Positions 8,203-16,209 of a stretch of 30,683 bases of DNA are shown piece after piece (position 1 is the stretch's first letter; each line of letters opens with the position of its first letter). The notes under the pieces were generated by a model. The model did not search any database. It worked only from the letters and a program-made list of their open reading frames with translations, and had not been told where the DNA came from. The stretch is from positions 1 through 30,683 of the forward strand of contig CAUACA010000023.1 in assembly GCA_958427355.1 (NCBI GenBank), written 5' to 3'. The position numbers were made by a program, and so were the translations under genes. This stretch comes from an uncultured Collinsella sp. (GTDB taxonomy: Bacteria; Actinomycetota; Coriobacteriia; Coriobacteriales; Coriobacteriaceae).

Positions 8203-8928
8203 CTACGCAACATCCCAGGGCTGGAGTTCGTCGCCCAAGCGAACGATGCAGTCGTAGAGCACGGTATGGCGCTCGGCCGGGTTGGCATCCCGATGAAAAT
8301 GCCCGTAATACCAGCGTTTGTAGTCCATGCGATCTTCCAGCTCATCGAAAAATGCCGTAAGTCGATCAACCGTGGGGCAATTCCAGCTGGATGCCGGATA
8401 AAGCGTGGGCGAAAGCATGCGCGTAGAGCAGGTGTGGGTGATCACGTAGTCGACCTTCCAGCCCATGCTCTCGAGCTTTGCCCGCGCCTCCTCAAAGTTG
8501 CGCTCGTCCGGCAGCTCCTGCGGCCACCAGCTGGAATACGGAATGCGGTATTCCTTATCCACGCTCGTGGCGCCGCCCATGGTAAAGATCGTTGAGCCGT
8601 CGAGCTCAAAAACCTCGCCGCGCGTCAGGCGTCGGATGGGCGAGGTGTCCGACAGGCGCTGCATCAGGCCGCCGTGCCACAGTTCCATGGGACGCTCCGC
8701 CCAGTGATCGAAACGTTCGTGGTTGCCGTCGACGAACAGCACGGTATAGGGGCGCGATTCCAGCCAAGCGATATCGGTGCATTCCTCGGCAGAGAAATCC
8801 CACGGAAAGCCAAAGTCGCCCGCGACAATCAGATAGTCGTCGCTCGTCAGGCTATCCCCAAGGTCCCAATCGCGCAGCTTTTGCATGTCGAGGCCGCCAT
8901 GAATATCGCCTGTTACATAGACCGTCAT
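8203..8928 (-). CDS. Calcineurin-like metallophosphoesterase
   Basis: The 241-residue product has the metal-binding blocks of the family in order: GDIHG near the start, GDFGFPWD, GNHE, THTCS and GHFH near residue 215. These bind two divalent metals for phosphoester hydrolysis. The start at 8928 puts the first strand (MTVYVTGDIHGG) at the N-terminus, as expected. An upstream in-frame ATG at 8964 would add 12 residues with no family match. The ribosome site is modest (GGAAG about 10 bases upstream). The substrate is unknown; family members act on nucleotides, proteins or lipids. It faces gluQ tail to tail. Confidence 0.9.
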   Translation of the reverse strand: MTVYVTGDIHGGLDMQKLRDWDLGDSLTSDDYLIVAGDFGFPWDFSAEECTDIAWLESRPYTVLFVDGNHERFDHWAERPMELWHGGLMQRLSDTSPIRRLTRGEVFELDGSTIFTMGGATSVDKEYRIPYSSWWPQELPDERNFEEARAKLESMGWKVDYVITHTCSTRMLSPTLYPASSWNCPTVDRLTAFFDELEDRMDYKRWYYGHFHRDANPAERHTVLYDCIVRLGDELQPWDVA

Positions 8929-9013
8929 CGGATTACCACTTCCCTGTAAGTCGCTAGCCCACATTCTGCACGATCACTAAGCCAACCGTTCCAGCCCTTC
9001 CATCCCTTAGGGC

Positions 9014-9253
9014 TTACCCTTCGTTCTTCCATCCAAACGGGTCAAGCACCCAAAAAACCAGATCGAGCACGCCGCCGGTCATCATGGCGCCGGCAAGGGC
9101 CATGCAAACGTGCAGAGAACTGGCACTTCGGAGCACGTCGAATGGCCCCAGAACAGCCAGCAGCGCGACCGCTGCGCCGGCAAGGCACAACGCGAGGCAC
9201 GGCCCCGCGTCCTTGACGCACTTCTTTGCGAGATGCTTGGTGTTATCGCTCAT
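9014..9253 (-). CDS. Small two-helix membrane protein
   Basis: The ATG at 9253 follows an AAGGAG site, and the product is 79 residues. Residues 19-37 and 48-70 are hydrophobic and likely span the membrane. The N-terminus is basic (KHLAKK) and the tail is DPFGWKNEG. I do not recognise the family. It contains three Cys in the first helix region. The longer in-frame ORF up to 9394 overlaps a terminator and is unlikely to be translated. Confidence 0.75.
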   Translation of the reverse strand: MSDNTKHLAKKCVKDAGPCLALCLAGAAVALLAVLGPFDVLRSASSLHVCMALAGAMMTGGVLDLVFWVLDPFGWKNEG

Positions 9254-9363
9254 TGGTATCGAACTCCTTAGAGGGTCGTTGTTTGGGTACATGCCGCCGC
9301 GGCAGAGCAGGACGGCAGGGTAAGTGTCACATGTCGTGCGGACACAGCTGAAAGCCCTCGCGC

Positions 9364-9405
9364 AAAAAACAGCGCGCCGCAGGATTCGTATCACCTGCGG
9401 CGCGC
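9364..9405 (-). terminator. Intrinsic terminator of the AAA ATPase gene
   Basis: GCGCGCCGCAGG (9372-9383) pairs perfectly with CCTGCGGCGCGC (9394-9405). On the minus strand a T6 run follows. It lies about 135 bases after the ATPase stop at 9540; the DNA between (9406-9539) holds nothing I can support. Confidence 0.9.
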
Positions 9406-9539
9406 CGAAAATGATCCGCTTTCCTCCATCCCCAACGGATCAACTGAGTTGGTGCCGCCCGACGGAAAGGAAGAAGCCGGCGGCGTCACGAGCTGTGGCA
9501 ATGTCGCTAGGCATAGGAAACAGACGCGCTCCAAACGCC

Positions 9540-10835
9540 CTAAGCCCCAAGCCTACCCATTAAGAAATCGACTGCAGAAACGATTTTGATACCGTCGATG
9601 TCGGTCGGATGGCTCCCCTGACGAACGACAATGATCTTCTCGTAACCGCCGGTAATCTTCTCGAGCGATCTGAGCTCAAATGGACGCAGCTCGCGCTTAC
9701 GCGTCGCCTCCTCGTCAATCGACTCTGTAACCTGAATAAACTTACGATCCGAGCCGTCGCCGATTGCAACGAAGTCGATTTCGGCATCTCGAAGATGACC
9801 CGTGAAGACTTGATATCCGTCATAGACAAGGCGATTGTAAACGGCATTTTCGAGAACACGCCCACTGTCGCTGCCGCGATACCCATCCAAGAAAGCTCGA
9901 AGCCCCAGATCCTCAATGTAGAATTTGCCACCGGTCTTCAAAATGTCCCGACCCTTAATATCAAATCGGCGCGCATGCGAAAAGATATAGGTCTCCTCAA
10001 GGGCGGACACACAAGTGTCCACGACGCCATGCGAGGATTTCAGCCCGTTCTCCGCCAGCGTGCCAACAATCTTGTTAATTGATGTCGGGTTTGAAATGTT
10101 ATCGGCCAAGTAGGAAGTGACGCGGTCGAGCACACTCCTGCTCGTCACCGACCGTCTACCCCGACGCGCCTCGCGAGCCAAAATGTCGCGCCCGACGATT
10201 GTTTGGTACGTGCTCCAGATATAGTCCTTCATTTCCTGCTCCGGCAGTTTTGAAGCAGCGAGAAACGGCAGGCCTCCAAACACAAGATAACGGTCGAGAA
10301 GATCGTCGAGCGCAACAATGTCCTCCCGACCAAAAACAGCAAGCCTATTCGTGACGTCAGTCGGACCAAGAAAGTCGACATATTCCGAAAAAGTGAGCGG
10401 ATGCATCCGAATCTCGACATACCTGCCCGAGATTAAGGTCGCAATCTCAGACGACAGGAGAAAAGCATTCGAACCCGTAACATATATATCGCAGTCCCGG
10501 TCGACACGAAGTGCGTTAATCGCCTTCTCCCATCCGGCAACCTCCTGGAGCTCGTCGAAGAAGAGATAGCACCTCTTACCAGCAGGCATTAGGCCGTCGA
10601 CGTGGCGGTAAAGCTCTCGCCAATCACGCACGCCCTCCAGCTCAAACGACTCCATCTTAAAGGTCAAAAGACATTCGGATGGAACGCCGTTATCCTCAAG
10701 ATGTTTGCGCATCATGTCCAGAAGCGTCGATTTGCCACAACGGCGCATACCCGTTACGACCTTGATGACATCCGCATCACGAAAGGCAATCAATTTCTCG
10801 AGATATCGATTTCTAGGGACCATCCGTTTATCCAT
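9540..10835 (-). CDS. AAA_14 / DUF4143-family ATPase
   Basis: The 431-residue product has a Walker A loop GMRRCGKST (29-37) and Walker B YLFFDE (90-95), followed by the sensor-like VTGSNAFLL. This is the AAA_14 domain. The C-terminal half is the DUF4143 region. It contains a PD-(D/E)XK-like pattern: an early Glu, then AEIDFVAIG, then KFIQV, as often noted for this family. Such proteins are abundant and variably present, with no settled function; links to toxin-antitoxin or mobile DNA have been suggested. The ATG at 10835 is preceded by GGGGCGG. Base composition is clearly lower in G+C than the core genes, which suggests acquisition. Two 33-bp palindromic repeats lie directly upstream. Confidence 0.9.
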   Translation of the reverse strand: MDKRMVPRNRYLEKLIAFRDADVIKVVTGMRRCGKSTLLDMMRKHLEDNGVPSECLLTFKMESFELEGVRDWRELYRHVDGLMPAGKRCYLFFDELQEVAGWEKAINALRVDRDCDIYVTGSNAFLLSSEIATLISGRYVEIRMHPLTFSEYVDFLGPTDVTNRLAVFGREDIVALDDLLDRYLVFGGLPFLAASKLPEQEMKDYIWSTYQTIVGRDILAREARRGRRSVTSRSVLDRVTSYLADNISNPTSINKIVGTLAENGLKSSHGVVDTCVSALEETYIFSHARRFDIKGRDILKTGGKFYIEDLGLRAFLDGYRGSDSGRVLENAVYNRLVYDGYQVFTGHLRDAEIDFVAIGDGSDRKFIQVTESIDEEATRKRELRPFELRSLEKITGGYEKIIVVRQGSHPTDIDGIKIVSAVDFLMGRLGA

Positions 10836-10850
10836 CGCCCGCCCCAATCT

Positions 10851-10923
10851 GCAAGTTTTTCTCACAGCATGACAAGAACTTGCGAGTTTTGCAAGTTTTT
10901 CTCACGTAGCGACAAGAACCTGC
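10851..10923. repeat. Tandem 33-bp palindromic repeats, period 40 bp
   Basis: Copy 1 is 10851-10883 and copy 2 is 10891-10923. Both start GCAAGTTTTTCTCAC and end GACAAGAAC(T/C)TGC; they differ only in a 5-base centre and one base near the end. Each copy is itself an imperfect palindrome, so there are four half-sites of the form GCAAGTTYTTSTC. The exact 40-bp period (close to four helical turns) and the position just before the ATPase start suggest an operator bound cooperatively. Confidence 0.85.
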
Positions 10924-11173
10924 ATATCCGTCCGTGGCCATTTGCAGTCGGATTCCGGCGAGGCTATGACAAGCAACTTGCCACATGGCCGACACGGAGC
11001 CATGGCATGCGCGGAATCTTGGGGGCAGGACTTCTCCCAGCAGCCTATAAGACGAAAACACATACACATAGATAGAGAGAGGCCCAGCAAGACACGGCAC
11101 CAAGGCCGCAGCCACAAACTTGAGTAGCCGATAGTCTAAAAATCACATACGCCCAAAACACGAACGGTCGATC

Positions 11174-11182
11174 TGTTATCCT
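11174..11182 (+). promoter_or_regulatory. Possible extended -10 of the helicase gene
   Basis: TGTTATCCT fits TG-N-TAtcct, about 35 bases before the start at 11218. No good -35 is seen, as can be the case for extended -10 promoters. Confidence 0.3.
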
Positions 11183-11217
11183 GGCGCCAACATAGTCTTT
11201 CGAAAGGTTTGGCCGGG

Positions 11218-14094
11218 ATGACTACGCAGCAGCAGATTGATATTGAATTCGACTCGCTTGCACGCGGGAACGATTCACCCAAGCTCATCGCCAACTCAAA
11301 GGCGACAGGCGGAACACTACTATCCGTTATCAAGGAGCAGCTCTCAACCTGCGGCTCTTTTGACTTTTGCGTAGCGTTTGTTGCAGACGGCGGCCTTCAA
11401 ATCCTGGTCGAGACGTTCCAAGAGCTCAAGCAGCGTGGCATTAAGGGCAGGCTGCTCACGTCCACCTATCTCAACTTCAACTCACCCGATGCCTTTCGCA
11501 AGCTCCTGGAATACGACAACATGGAAGTTCGCGTATTCCAGGGTAATCTGCATGCCAAGGGATACATTTTTGATAAGGGCGAAACCAGCACGGTCATCGT
11601 CGGCAGCTCGAACATGACGCAGACCGCCCTCACCTGTAATAAAGAATGGAACGTGCTGTACCAGACTGTCGAGAACAGCCGCCTACTCGGCGAGCTGAGG
11701 GGCGAGTTCAATTCGTTGTGGAACGACACCTCAACCGTTTTGCTTTCCCAAGACTGGATTGAGAACTATGCCGCATATCGATCGGCACATCCCTCAAAGC
11801 CCAAATCGAAACCGACGTTCCAGGCAACTGTTAGCCCAACCACGAACGACCTCGAAGAAATCAAGCCCAATAAAATGCAGCAGCGCGCCCTTGAGGCGCT
11901 CGGCGTAATCCACCGCAAGGGCGAGACCCGTGCATTGCTGGTCTCGGCAACCGGCACTGGCAAGACCTTCCTTTCGGCGTTCGACGTGCTCGCAACTAAA
12001 CCCCGGCGCATCCTCTTTCTTGCGCACCGCCGACGCATTATAGACGCCTCCCGTGTAAGCTATGAACGGCTCTTAGGTAGTACCTATACGTTCGACACCT
12101 ATCAAACTGGCAAGAATATAAGCAATGCCACCTGCGTGTTTGCCATGTGTTCTTCGGTCGCCAAACATCTGAGCGATTTCCGTCCCGATGAGTTCGACTA
12201 CATCGTCATCGACGAGGCCCACCGCACGGGATCTCAGAGCTACCAATCCATCATGTCGCACTTTACGCCTCGGTTTTATCTTGGCATGACCGCTACGCCT
12301 AATCGCACCGACGGCTACGACGTCTTTGCCCTTTTCAATCACGTCATCGCGTTCCAGATCACGCTGCAGGACGCTTTGGCCGAAGAGATGCTAGCCCCCT
12401 TCCATTATTTTGGCATTCACGATCTGGAGATTGACGATGAGACGGTCGAAGATACCGCTCTGTTCGGGCGTTTGACGTCCGATGAACGCGTGCGTCACAT
12501 CACCGAGAAGATCGAAGAATATAGCGTCGCCAAAAGCAACCGCAGGGGCTTAATTTTCTGCAATCGAAACGCCGAGGCCGAAGAACTGTCGCGCAAATTC
12601 AACGTTCTCGGATATCGAACGGCTGCGATTAGCGGTCAAGATTCCGATGAAGTCCGCGATGCCGCGATCAGCCAACTTGAAGCCGGCGAGCTCGAGTACA
12701 TTTTCTCGGTCGATATCATGAACGAGGGCGTCGACATCCCCTCGCTCAATCAGATCATCATGCTTCGACGCACCGACTCCGCAATCATCTTTGTTCAGCA
12801 GCTCGGACGAGGTTTGCGCCTGAATGATGGCAAGGAATACGCACTGGTACTAGATTTTATTGGCAATTACCAGAGCAACTTCTTGGTGCCCATCGCGCTT
12901 TCGGGTGACAAGACGTACAACAAAGACCGTCTGCGTCGTCTCGTCCAAGAGAGCGATTCGGCGATCCCCGGATGCTCAACGGTAAGCTTCGATCGTATTT
13001 CCGAAGCTCGCATCTATAAGGCCATCGACGGCGGCGACTTTACCTCCGTCAGATTTTTGAAGAACGAATATCTCGACTTGCGCCAGAAACTCGGCAAGAT
13101 TCCATCGCTGCTCGAATTTGATCGTAATGGCTCCATCGATCCGCTGCTTATCTTCAAGAACAGCGGCCTGGGGTCCTACCACGCATTTCTTTCCAAATAC
13201 GAGCCGGGCTACACAGTCCATTTTTCCTCTGATCAAACCAAGATTCTCAAATTTATTTCGCAAAAGCTCGCCGCGGGCAAGCGATTCGAAGACCTCTATT
13301 TGCTTCAAACGCTCGTCGAAGCCGGACACGAGGGCTATCGACATATGCGCGAGGCCGCGCTTAGGAACTACCGCGCACAACTTAAGGACAGCGCCGTTAG
13401 GTCGGCAATCGCCGTCCTTAAGGGCGACTTTGCCACTCCTAAGGATTTCGTTTCCCTGCTTATTGACGACGGAACCGGACCTCGTCTGACCGAAGTGTTT
13501 GCGAGCGCCCTGCGCAACGCAGAGTTCAAGCGTCAGATTCTCGAGGTGCTGGATTTTGGCATTGCGCGCAACCGACTCGACTATGCCGAGACGTACGAGA
13601 ACACAAATTTCGTTCTCAATGCCAAGTACACATACGAAGAGGTTTACCGCTTGATGAACTGGGAGAAGAACATCAACGGCCAAAATCTTGGCGGCTACTT
13701 CTACGACGAAAAGACCAACACATTCCCCGTGTTTATTAACTATGACAAGGCACCCGACATTAGTGAGTCAATTCAGTATGAAGACCGCTTTGTTTCGCCG
13801 AGCAAGCTAGTTGCAATCTCTAAGAACAACCGCACGCTCAACTCCCCCGAGATTCTGCGACTGCAGGCATGGCCAGAAAACGGCTTGAAGACGTATTTGT
13901 TTATGCGAAAGAACAAGGACGATAAGGGTGGTAAGGAGTTCTATTTCTTAGGCGAAATGCATCCGACCGGCGAGTTCGAGGCTATTAAAACTAAGAGCAA
14001 CGACAACGCCGTCGAAATCGAATATGAGCTCAACGCACCCGTGAGGCAGGACATTTACGAGTTTATGCTCAGCGATCTTAGTGAAGCCGAGTAA
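11218..14094 (+). CDS. PLD-nuclease / DEAH helicase / DUF3427 protein
   Basis: The 958-residue product joins three parts. Residues about 30-170 are a phospholipase-D-like domain with one HKD motif (H112, K114, D119, then VGSSNMTQTAL), the type found in nucleases such as Bfil-like enzymes. Residues about 220-570 are a superfamily 2 helicase: Walker A SATGTGKT (K249), DEAH 332-335, TATPNRTDG, and motif VI QQLGRGLR (527-534). The rest is a DUF3427-type region ending in a conserved-looking FYFLGEMHPTGEF segment. The ATG at 11218 has AAAGG 10 bases upstream; a TTG at 11209 is a less likely start. G+C content is low for the window. Proteins of this make-up occur in accessory islands and near restriction or defence genes; a role in anti-phage defence or DNA processing is inferred. 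Confidence 0.93.
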   Translation: MTTQQQIDIEFDSLARGNDSPKLIANSKATGGTLLSVIKEQLSTCGSFDFCVAFVADGGLQILVETFQELKQRGIKGRLLTSTYLNFNSPDAFRKLLEYDNMEVRVFQGNLHAKGYIFDKGETSTVIVGSSNMTQTALTCNKEWNVLYQTVENSRLLGELRGEFNSLWNDTSTVLLSQDWIENYAAYRSAHPSKPKSKPTFQATVSPTTNDLEEIKPNKMQQRALEALGVIHRKGETRALLVSATGTGKTFLSAFDVLATKPRRILFLAHRRRIIDASRVSYERLLGSTYTFDTYQTGKNISNATCVFAMCSSVAKHLSDFRPDEFDYIVIDEAHRTGSQSYQSIMSHFTPRFYLGMTATPNRTDGYDVFALFNHVIAFQITLQDALAEEMLAPFHYFGIHDLEIDDETVEDTALFGRLTSDERVRHITEKIEEYSVAKSNRRGLIFCNRNAEAEELSRKFNVLGYRTAAISGQDSDEVRDAAISQLEAGELEYIFSVDIMNEGVDIPSLNQIIMLRRTDSAIIFVQQLGRGLRLNDGKEYALVLDFIGNYQSNFLVPIALSGDKTYNKDRLRRLVQESDSAIPGCSTVSFDRISEARIYKAIDGGDFTSVRFLKNEYLDLRQKLGKIPSLLEFDRNGSIDPLLIFKNSGLGSYHAFLSKYEPGYTVHFSSDQTKILKFISQKLAAGKRFEDLYLLQTLVEAGHEGYRHMREAALRNYRAQLKDSAVRSAIAVLKGDFATPKDFVSLLIDDGTGPRLTEVFASALRNAEFKRQILEVLDFGIARNRLDYAETYENTNFVLNAKYTYEEVYRLMNWEKNINGQNLGGYFYDEKTNTFPVFINYDKAPDISESIQYEDRFVSPSKLVAISKNNRTLNSPEILRLQAWPENGLKTYLFMRKNKDDKGGKEFYFLGEMHPTGEFEAIKTKSNDNAVEIEYELNAPVRQDIYEFMLSDLSEAE

Positions 14095-14095
14095 C

Positions 14096-14136
14096 AAAAA
14101 AGGAGCGAGGCGCCATGCGGCGCCCGCTCCTTTCTT
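14096..14136. terminator. Bidirectional terminator between helicase and NUDIX genes
   Basis: AAAGGAGCG and GGCGCC pair with GGCGCC and CGCTCCTTT, leaving one bulged A and an ATGC loop. T-tracts follow on both strands (T6 on minus, TTTCTT on plus). It serves both convergent genes and touches the NUDIX stop codon. Confidence 0.93.
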
Positions 14137-14530
14137 ACTTAAGCCCGAGTTTCTTTTCGAGTTCCCTAACGACTTTAACGTCCGCCGGAAGCCAATCGAC
14201 ATCCCACAGGTTATTGGTATCGAGCCACTTCATGTCCTCGTGAGCGTGCTCTTTGAACTCCCCCGAAAGGATGGTAGCTAGGTAGCACTTCATCGACAGA
14301 TGGAACGTCTCGTAATCGTGTTCGACCGTGCAAAGATAGTCAAGGTTACCGATCGTGACCTCGAGCTCTTCTTGAATCTCGCGCACGATTGCCTGCTCGC
14401 CGGTCTCGCCCGGCTCGAGCTTGCCGCCCGGAAACTCCCAGCCGTCTTTAAACTCGCCATAGCCGCGCTGGCAACTCAGGATTTTTCCATCCTTCTGAAT
14501 AATCGCTGCTGCAACATTGATTGATTTCAT
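14135..14530 (-). CDS. NUDIX hydrolase, MutT / (d)NTP pyrophosphohydrolase type
   Basis: The 131-residue product has a full NUDIX box: GGKLEPGETGEQAIVREIQ then EELEV (about residues 35-57), which binds Mg and cleaves nucleoside diphosphates linked to another group. Around it are VAAAIIQKDGKILSCQRG and WEFPGG, typical of MutT-like 8-oxo-dGTP or CTP pyrophosphohydrolases. The ATG at 14530 is the first start after an in-frame TGA; GAGAGG lies 12 bases upstream, a long spacing. It converges on the helicase and shares its terminator and low G+C, so the pair may have moved together. The true substrate is not determined by sequence. Confidence 0.93.
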   Translation of the reverse strand: MKSINVAAAIIQKDGKILSCQRGYGEFKDGWEFPGGKLEPGETGEQAIVREIQEELEVTIGNLDYLCTVEHDYETFHLSMKCYLATILSGEFKEHAHEDMKWLDTNNLWDVDWLPADVKVVRELEKKLGLK

Positions 14531-14563
14531 AACTAGTCATCACCTCTCCAGTTGAGCCCAACC

Positions 14564-14569
14564 AGTATA
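14564..14569 (-). promoter_or_regulatory. -10-like element of the NUDIX gene
   Basis: On the minus strand TATACT lies about 35 bases before the start at 14530. The -35 region is poor (GACATG at 17 bases spacing). Confidence 0.35.
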
Positions 14570-14716
14570 GGTGATCGACCGCCCGCCATGTCCCAGTCGC
14601 CTGAAAACCGCCCACTCGACCAACCCTTGACGCCGTTTTGCACAGGCACCCCATCCCCCGCTATCGAGGTCTAATACTTTTCCCACCGCCGCGCAAAAAC
14701 TCATCCAACATTAATT

Positions 14717-14744
14717 TTGGCTCAAGAATCGCTTAATCTATAAC
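14717..14744 (+). promoter_or_regulatory. Promoter candidate of the DUF4342-regulator-kinase operon
   Basis: TTGGCT (14717-14722) and TATAAC (14739-14744) are 16 bases apart in a locally A/T-rich stretch. CTATA...TATAG forms a small inverted repeat over the -10. This would leave a leader of about 110 bases, which is GC-rich and able to fold (CGGGC/GCCCG near 14817-14832). Nothing else was found in 14531-14862. Confidence 0.4.
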
Positions 14745-14862
14745 CTGCACTATAGAGTTCGACCAAGGGCGGGGCGGCGCCGCGCAACGCAGGCCGCCGA
14801 ACGCTACGCTCACGCCCGGGCAGATCGCCCGGCGTCGCGCCCATCGAACGAAAGGACAGGTC

Positions 14863-15405
14863 ATGGACGACCTCGAAAAAGTTGAAACCATCCGCACCAA
14901 GTGCAACGTGAGCTACACCGACGCCAAAGCCGCGCTCGACGCCGCCGACGGCAACGTCCTGGACGCCATCATTTGGCTCGAGTCGCAGGGCAAGACCCAG
15001 ACCACGTCGGCGCACGCCGCCACCGAGTCCGCGCCAGTCGATGAGCCCTCGGCCGAGATGGTCGCTGCGCAGGCCGCCTACGAAAAGTCGAGCGAAAAGA
15101 CCGACTTCTCTAAGAAGATGGACAGCGTGTGGGAGTACCTCAAAAAGCTCTTCCGCCTGAGCCTGGACACCAAGTTTATCGCCACGCGCCGCGACGCGAT
15201 CATCCTCAACATTCCCATCCTGATCCCCATCGTCGCGCTGTTTGCCTGGGGCGCCACGATATGGCTGATGCTGATTGGCTTGTTCTTTGGCATGCGCTAC
15301 CGCATCGACAGCGACGGCGACGTGCCCGGCAGCATCAACAACCTTATGAATCACGCCGCCGACGCCGCGGACGACATCAAGCAAAATCTGAACGACGACA
15401 AGTAA
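14863..15405 (+). CDS. UBA-like domain plus DUF4342 membrane protein
   Basis: The 180-residue product begins with a UBA/TS-N-like helical bundle (residues about 5-43; VSYTDAKAALDAADGN, then DAIIWLES), the fold used for protein binding in EF-Ts and NAC proteins. A polar Ala/Ser/Glu linker (45-80) follows. The DUF4342-like part (about 95-165) has a hydrophobic pair of segments (IILNIPILIPIVALFAWG, IWLMLIGLFFG) that should enter or span the membrane. AAAGGA lies 7 bases before the ATG. It is the first gene of an operon with the regulator (18 bases on) and kinase, so it may sense or modulate that system; this is inferred. No function is established for the family. Confidence 0.88.
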   Translation: MDDLEKVETIRTKCNVSYTDAKAALDAADGNVLDAIIWLESQGKTQTTSAHAATESAPVDEPSAEMVAAQAAYEKSSEKTDFSKKMDSVWEYLKKLFRLSLDTKFIATRRDAIILNIPILIPIVALFAWGATIWLMLIGLFFGMRYRIDSDGDVPGSINNLMNHAADAADDIKQNLNDDK

Positions 15406-15423
15406 TCGCAGACGGGGGCACGT

Positions 15424-16209
15424 ATGGCACGAATCCTGATCGTAGAGGACGAGGAGAAAATCGCCCGCTTTGTGACGCTCGAGCTGGAGCACGAGGGCTA
15501 CCAGGTGGAACATGCCGCCGACGGCCGCACCGCCGTGGACCTGGCGCTGGAACGCGACTACGATTTGATTCTGCTCGATGTGCTGTTGCCGCAGCTCAAC
15601 GGCATGGAGGTCCTGCGGCGCGTACGCAAGCACAAGGATGTGCCGGTGATCATGGTCACCGCGCGCGATGCCGTGATGGACAAGGTGGCCGGGCTCGATG
15701 CCGGCGCCGACGATTACCTGACCAAGCCGTTTGCCATTGAGGAGCTGTTCGCACGGATCCGCGTTGCGCTGAAGCGCTCGGAGGCCGTGAGGGCGGCTTC
15801 GGGCGTTGGTGGCGCCGGTGCCGGGACGGGCATGGCGGCCGGTGCGGGCGGAGGCGCCGCTGCGATACCCCCGGTCGGCGACTCGACCCAGGTTTCCGTC
15901 GCGCCCTCCCCCGCCGCGCTTACCGTTGACTCGGTTGTGCTCGATCCCGACCGCCGCGAAGTCACGGTCGGCGGCTCACCCATCGTGCTCACGGCCCGCG
16001 AGTTCGACGTCCTCGCCCTGCTTATGGCGCATGCCGAGACCGTGCTCACGCGCGAGCGCATCGCGCACGAAGCGCTGGGCTACGAATACGTGGGCGACAC
16101 CAACAACGTCGACGTACACATCGCGCACCTGCGTGCCAAGATCGAAGACGCCGGCAGCGCCCGCATCATCCAGACCGTGCGCGGGGTGGGCTATGTCTGC
16201 CGTGCGTAA
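15424..16209 (+). CDS. OmpR/PhoB-family response regulator
   Basis: The 261-residue product has a receiver domain (1-117) with E8/D9, phospho-acceptor D52 (LLDVLLP), T79 and K101, and a winged-helix domain (about 165-260) ending in TVRGVGYVCRA. Between them lies an unusually long Gly/Ala-rich linker (about 122-160), longer than the few residues normal in this family. GGGGG lies before the ATG. The gene overlaps the kinase by 17 bases, which implies coupled translation. The receiver and C-terminal parts resemble MprA/PrrA-type actinobacterial regulators; the target genes are unknown. Confidence 0.95.
   Translation: MARILIVEDEEKIARFVTLELEHEGYQVEHAADGRTAVDLALERDYDLILLDVLLPQLNGMEVLRRVRKHKDVPVIMVTARDAVMDKVAGLDAGADDYLTKPFAIEELFARIRVALKRSEAVRAASGVGGAGAGTGMAAGAGGGAAAIPPVGDSTQVSVAPSPAALTVDSVVLDPDRREVTVGGSPIVLTAREFDVLALLMAHAETVLTRERIAHEALGYEYVGDTNNVDVHIAHLRAKIEDAGSARIIQTVRGVGYVCRA

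Larger units (their letters stand above)
10836..11217. other. Divergent intergenic region between ATPase and helicase
   Basis: About 380 bases without a supported gene. It holds two tandem operator-like repeats next to the ATPase start (10851-10923) and a possible extended -10 before the helicase (11174-11182). Short ORFs across the repeats have no ribosome site or recognisable product. Confidence 0.6.

Noticed and set aside
9324..9563. 79-residue ORF on the plus strand
   Set aside because: It runs across a strong terminator hairpin and into the ATPase gene's end; no ribosome site.
14531..14545. ACTAGTCATC near the NUDIX start as another copy of the dispersed element
   Set aside because: Only the 10-base end matches; the core and the second end are missing.
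15806..16192. N-terminal extension of the histidine kinase over the regulator gene
   Set aside because: It is the shadow of the regulator's C-terminal half; the kinase's membrane topology starts properly at 16193.
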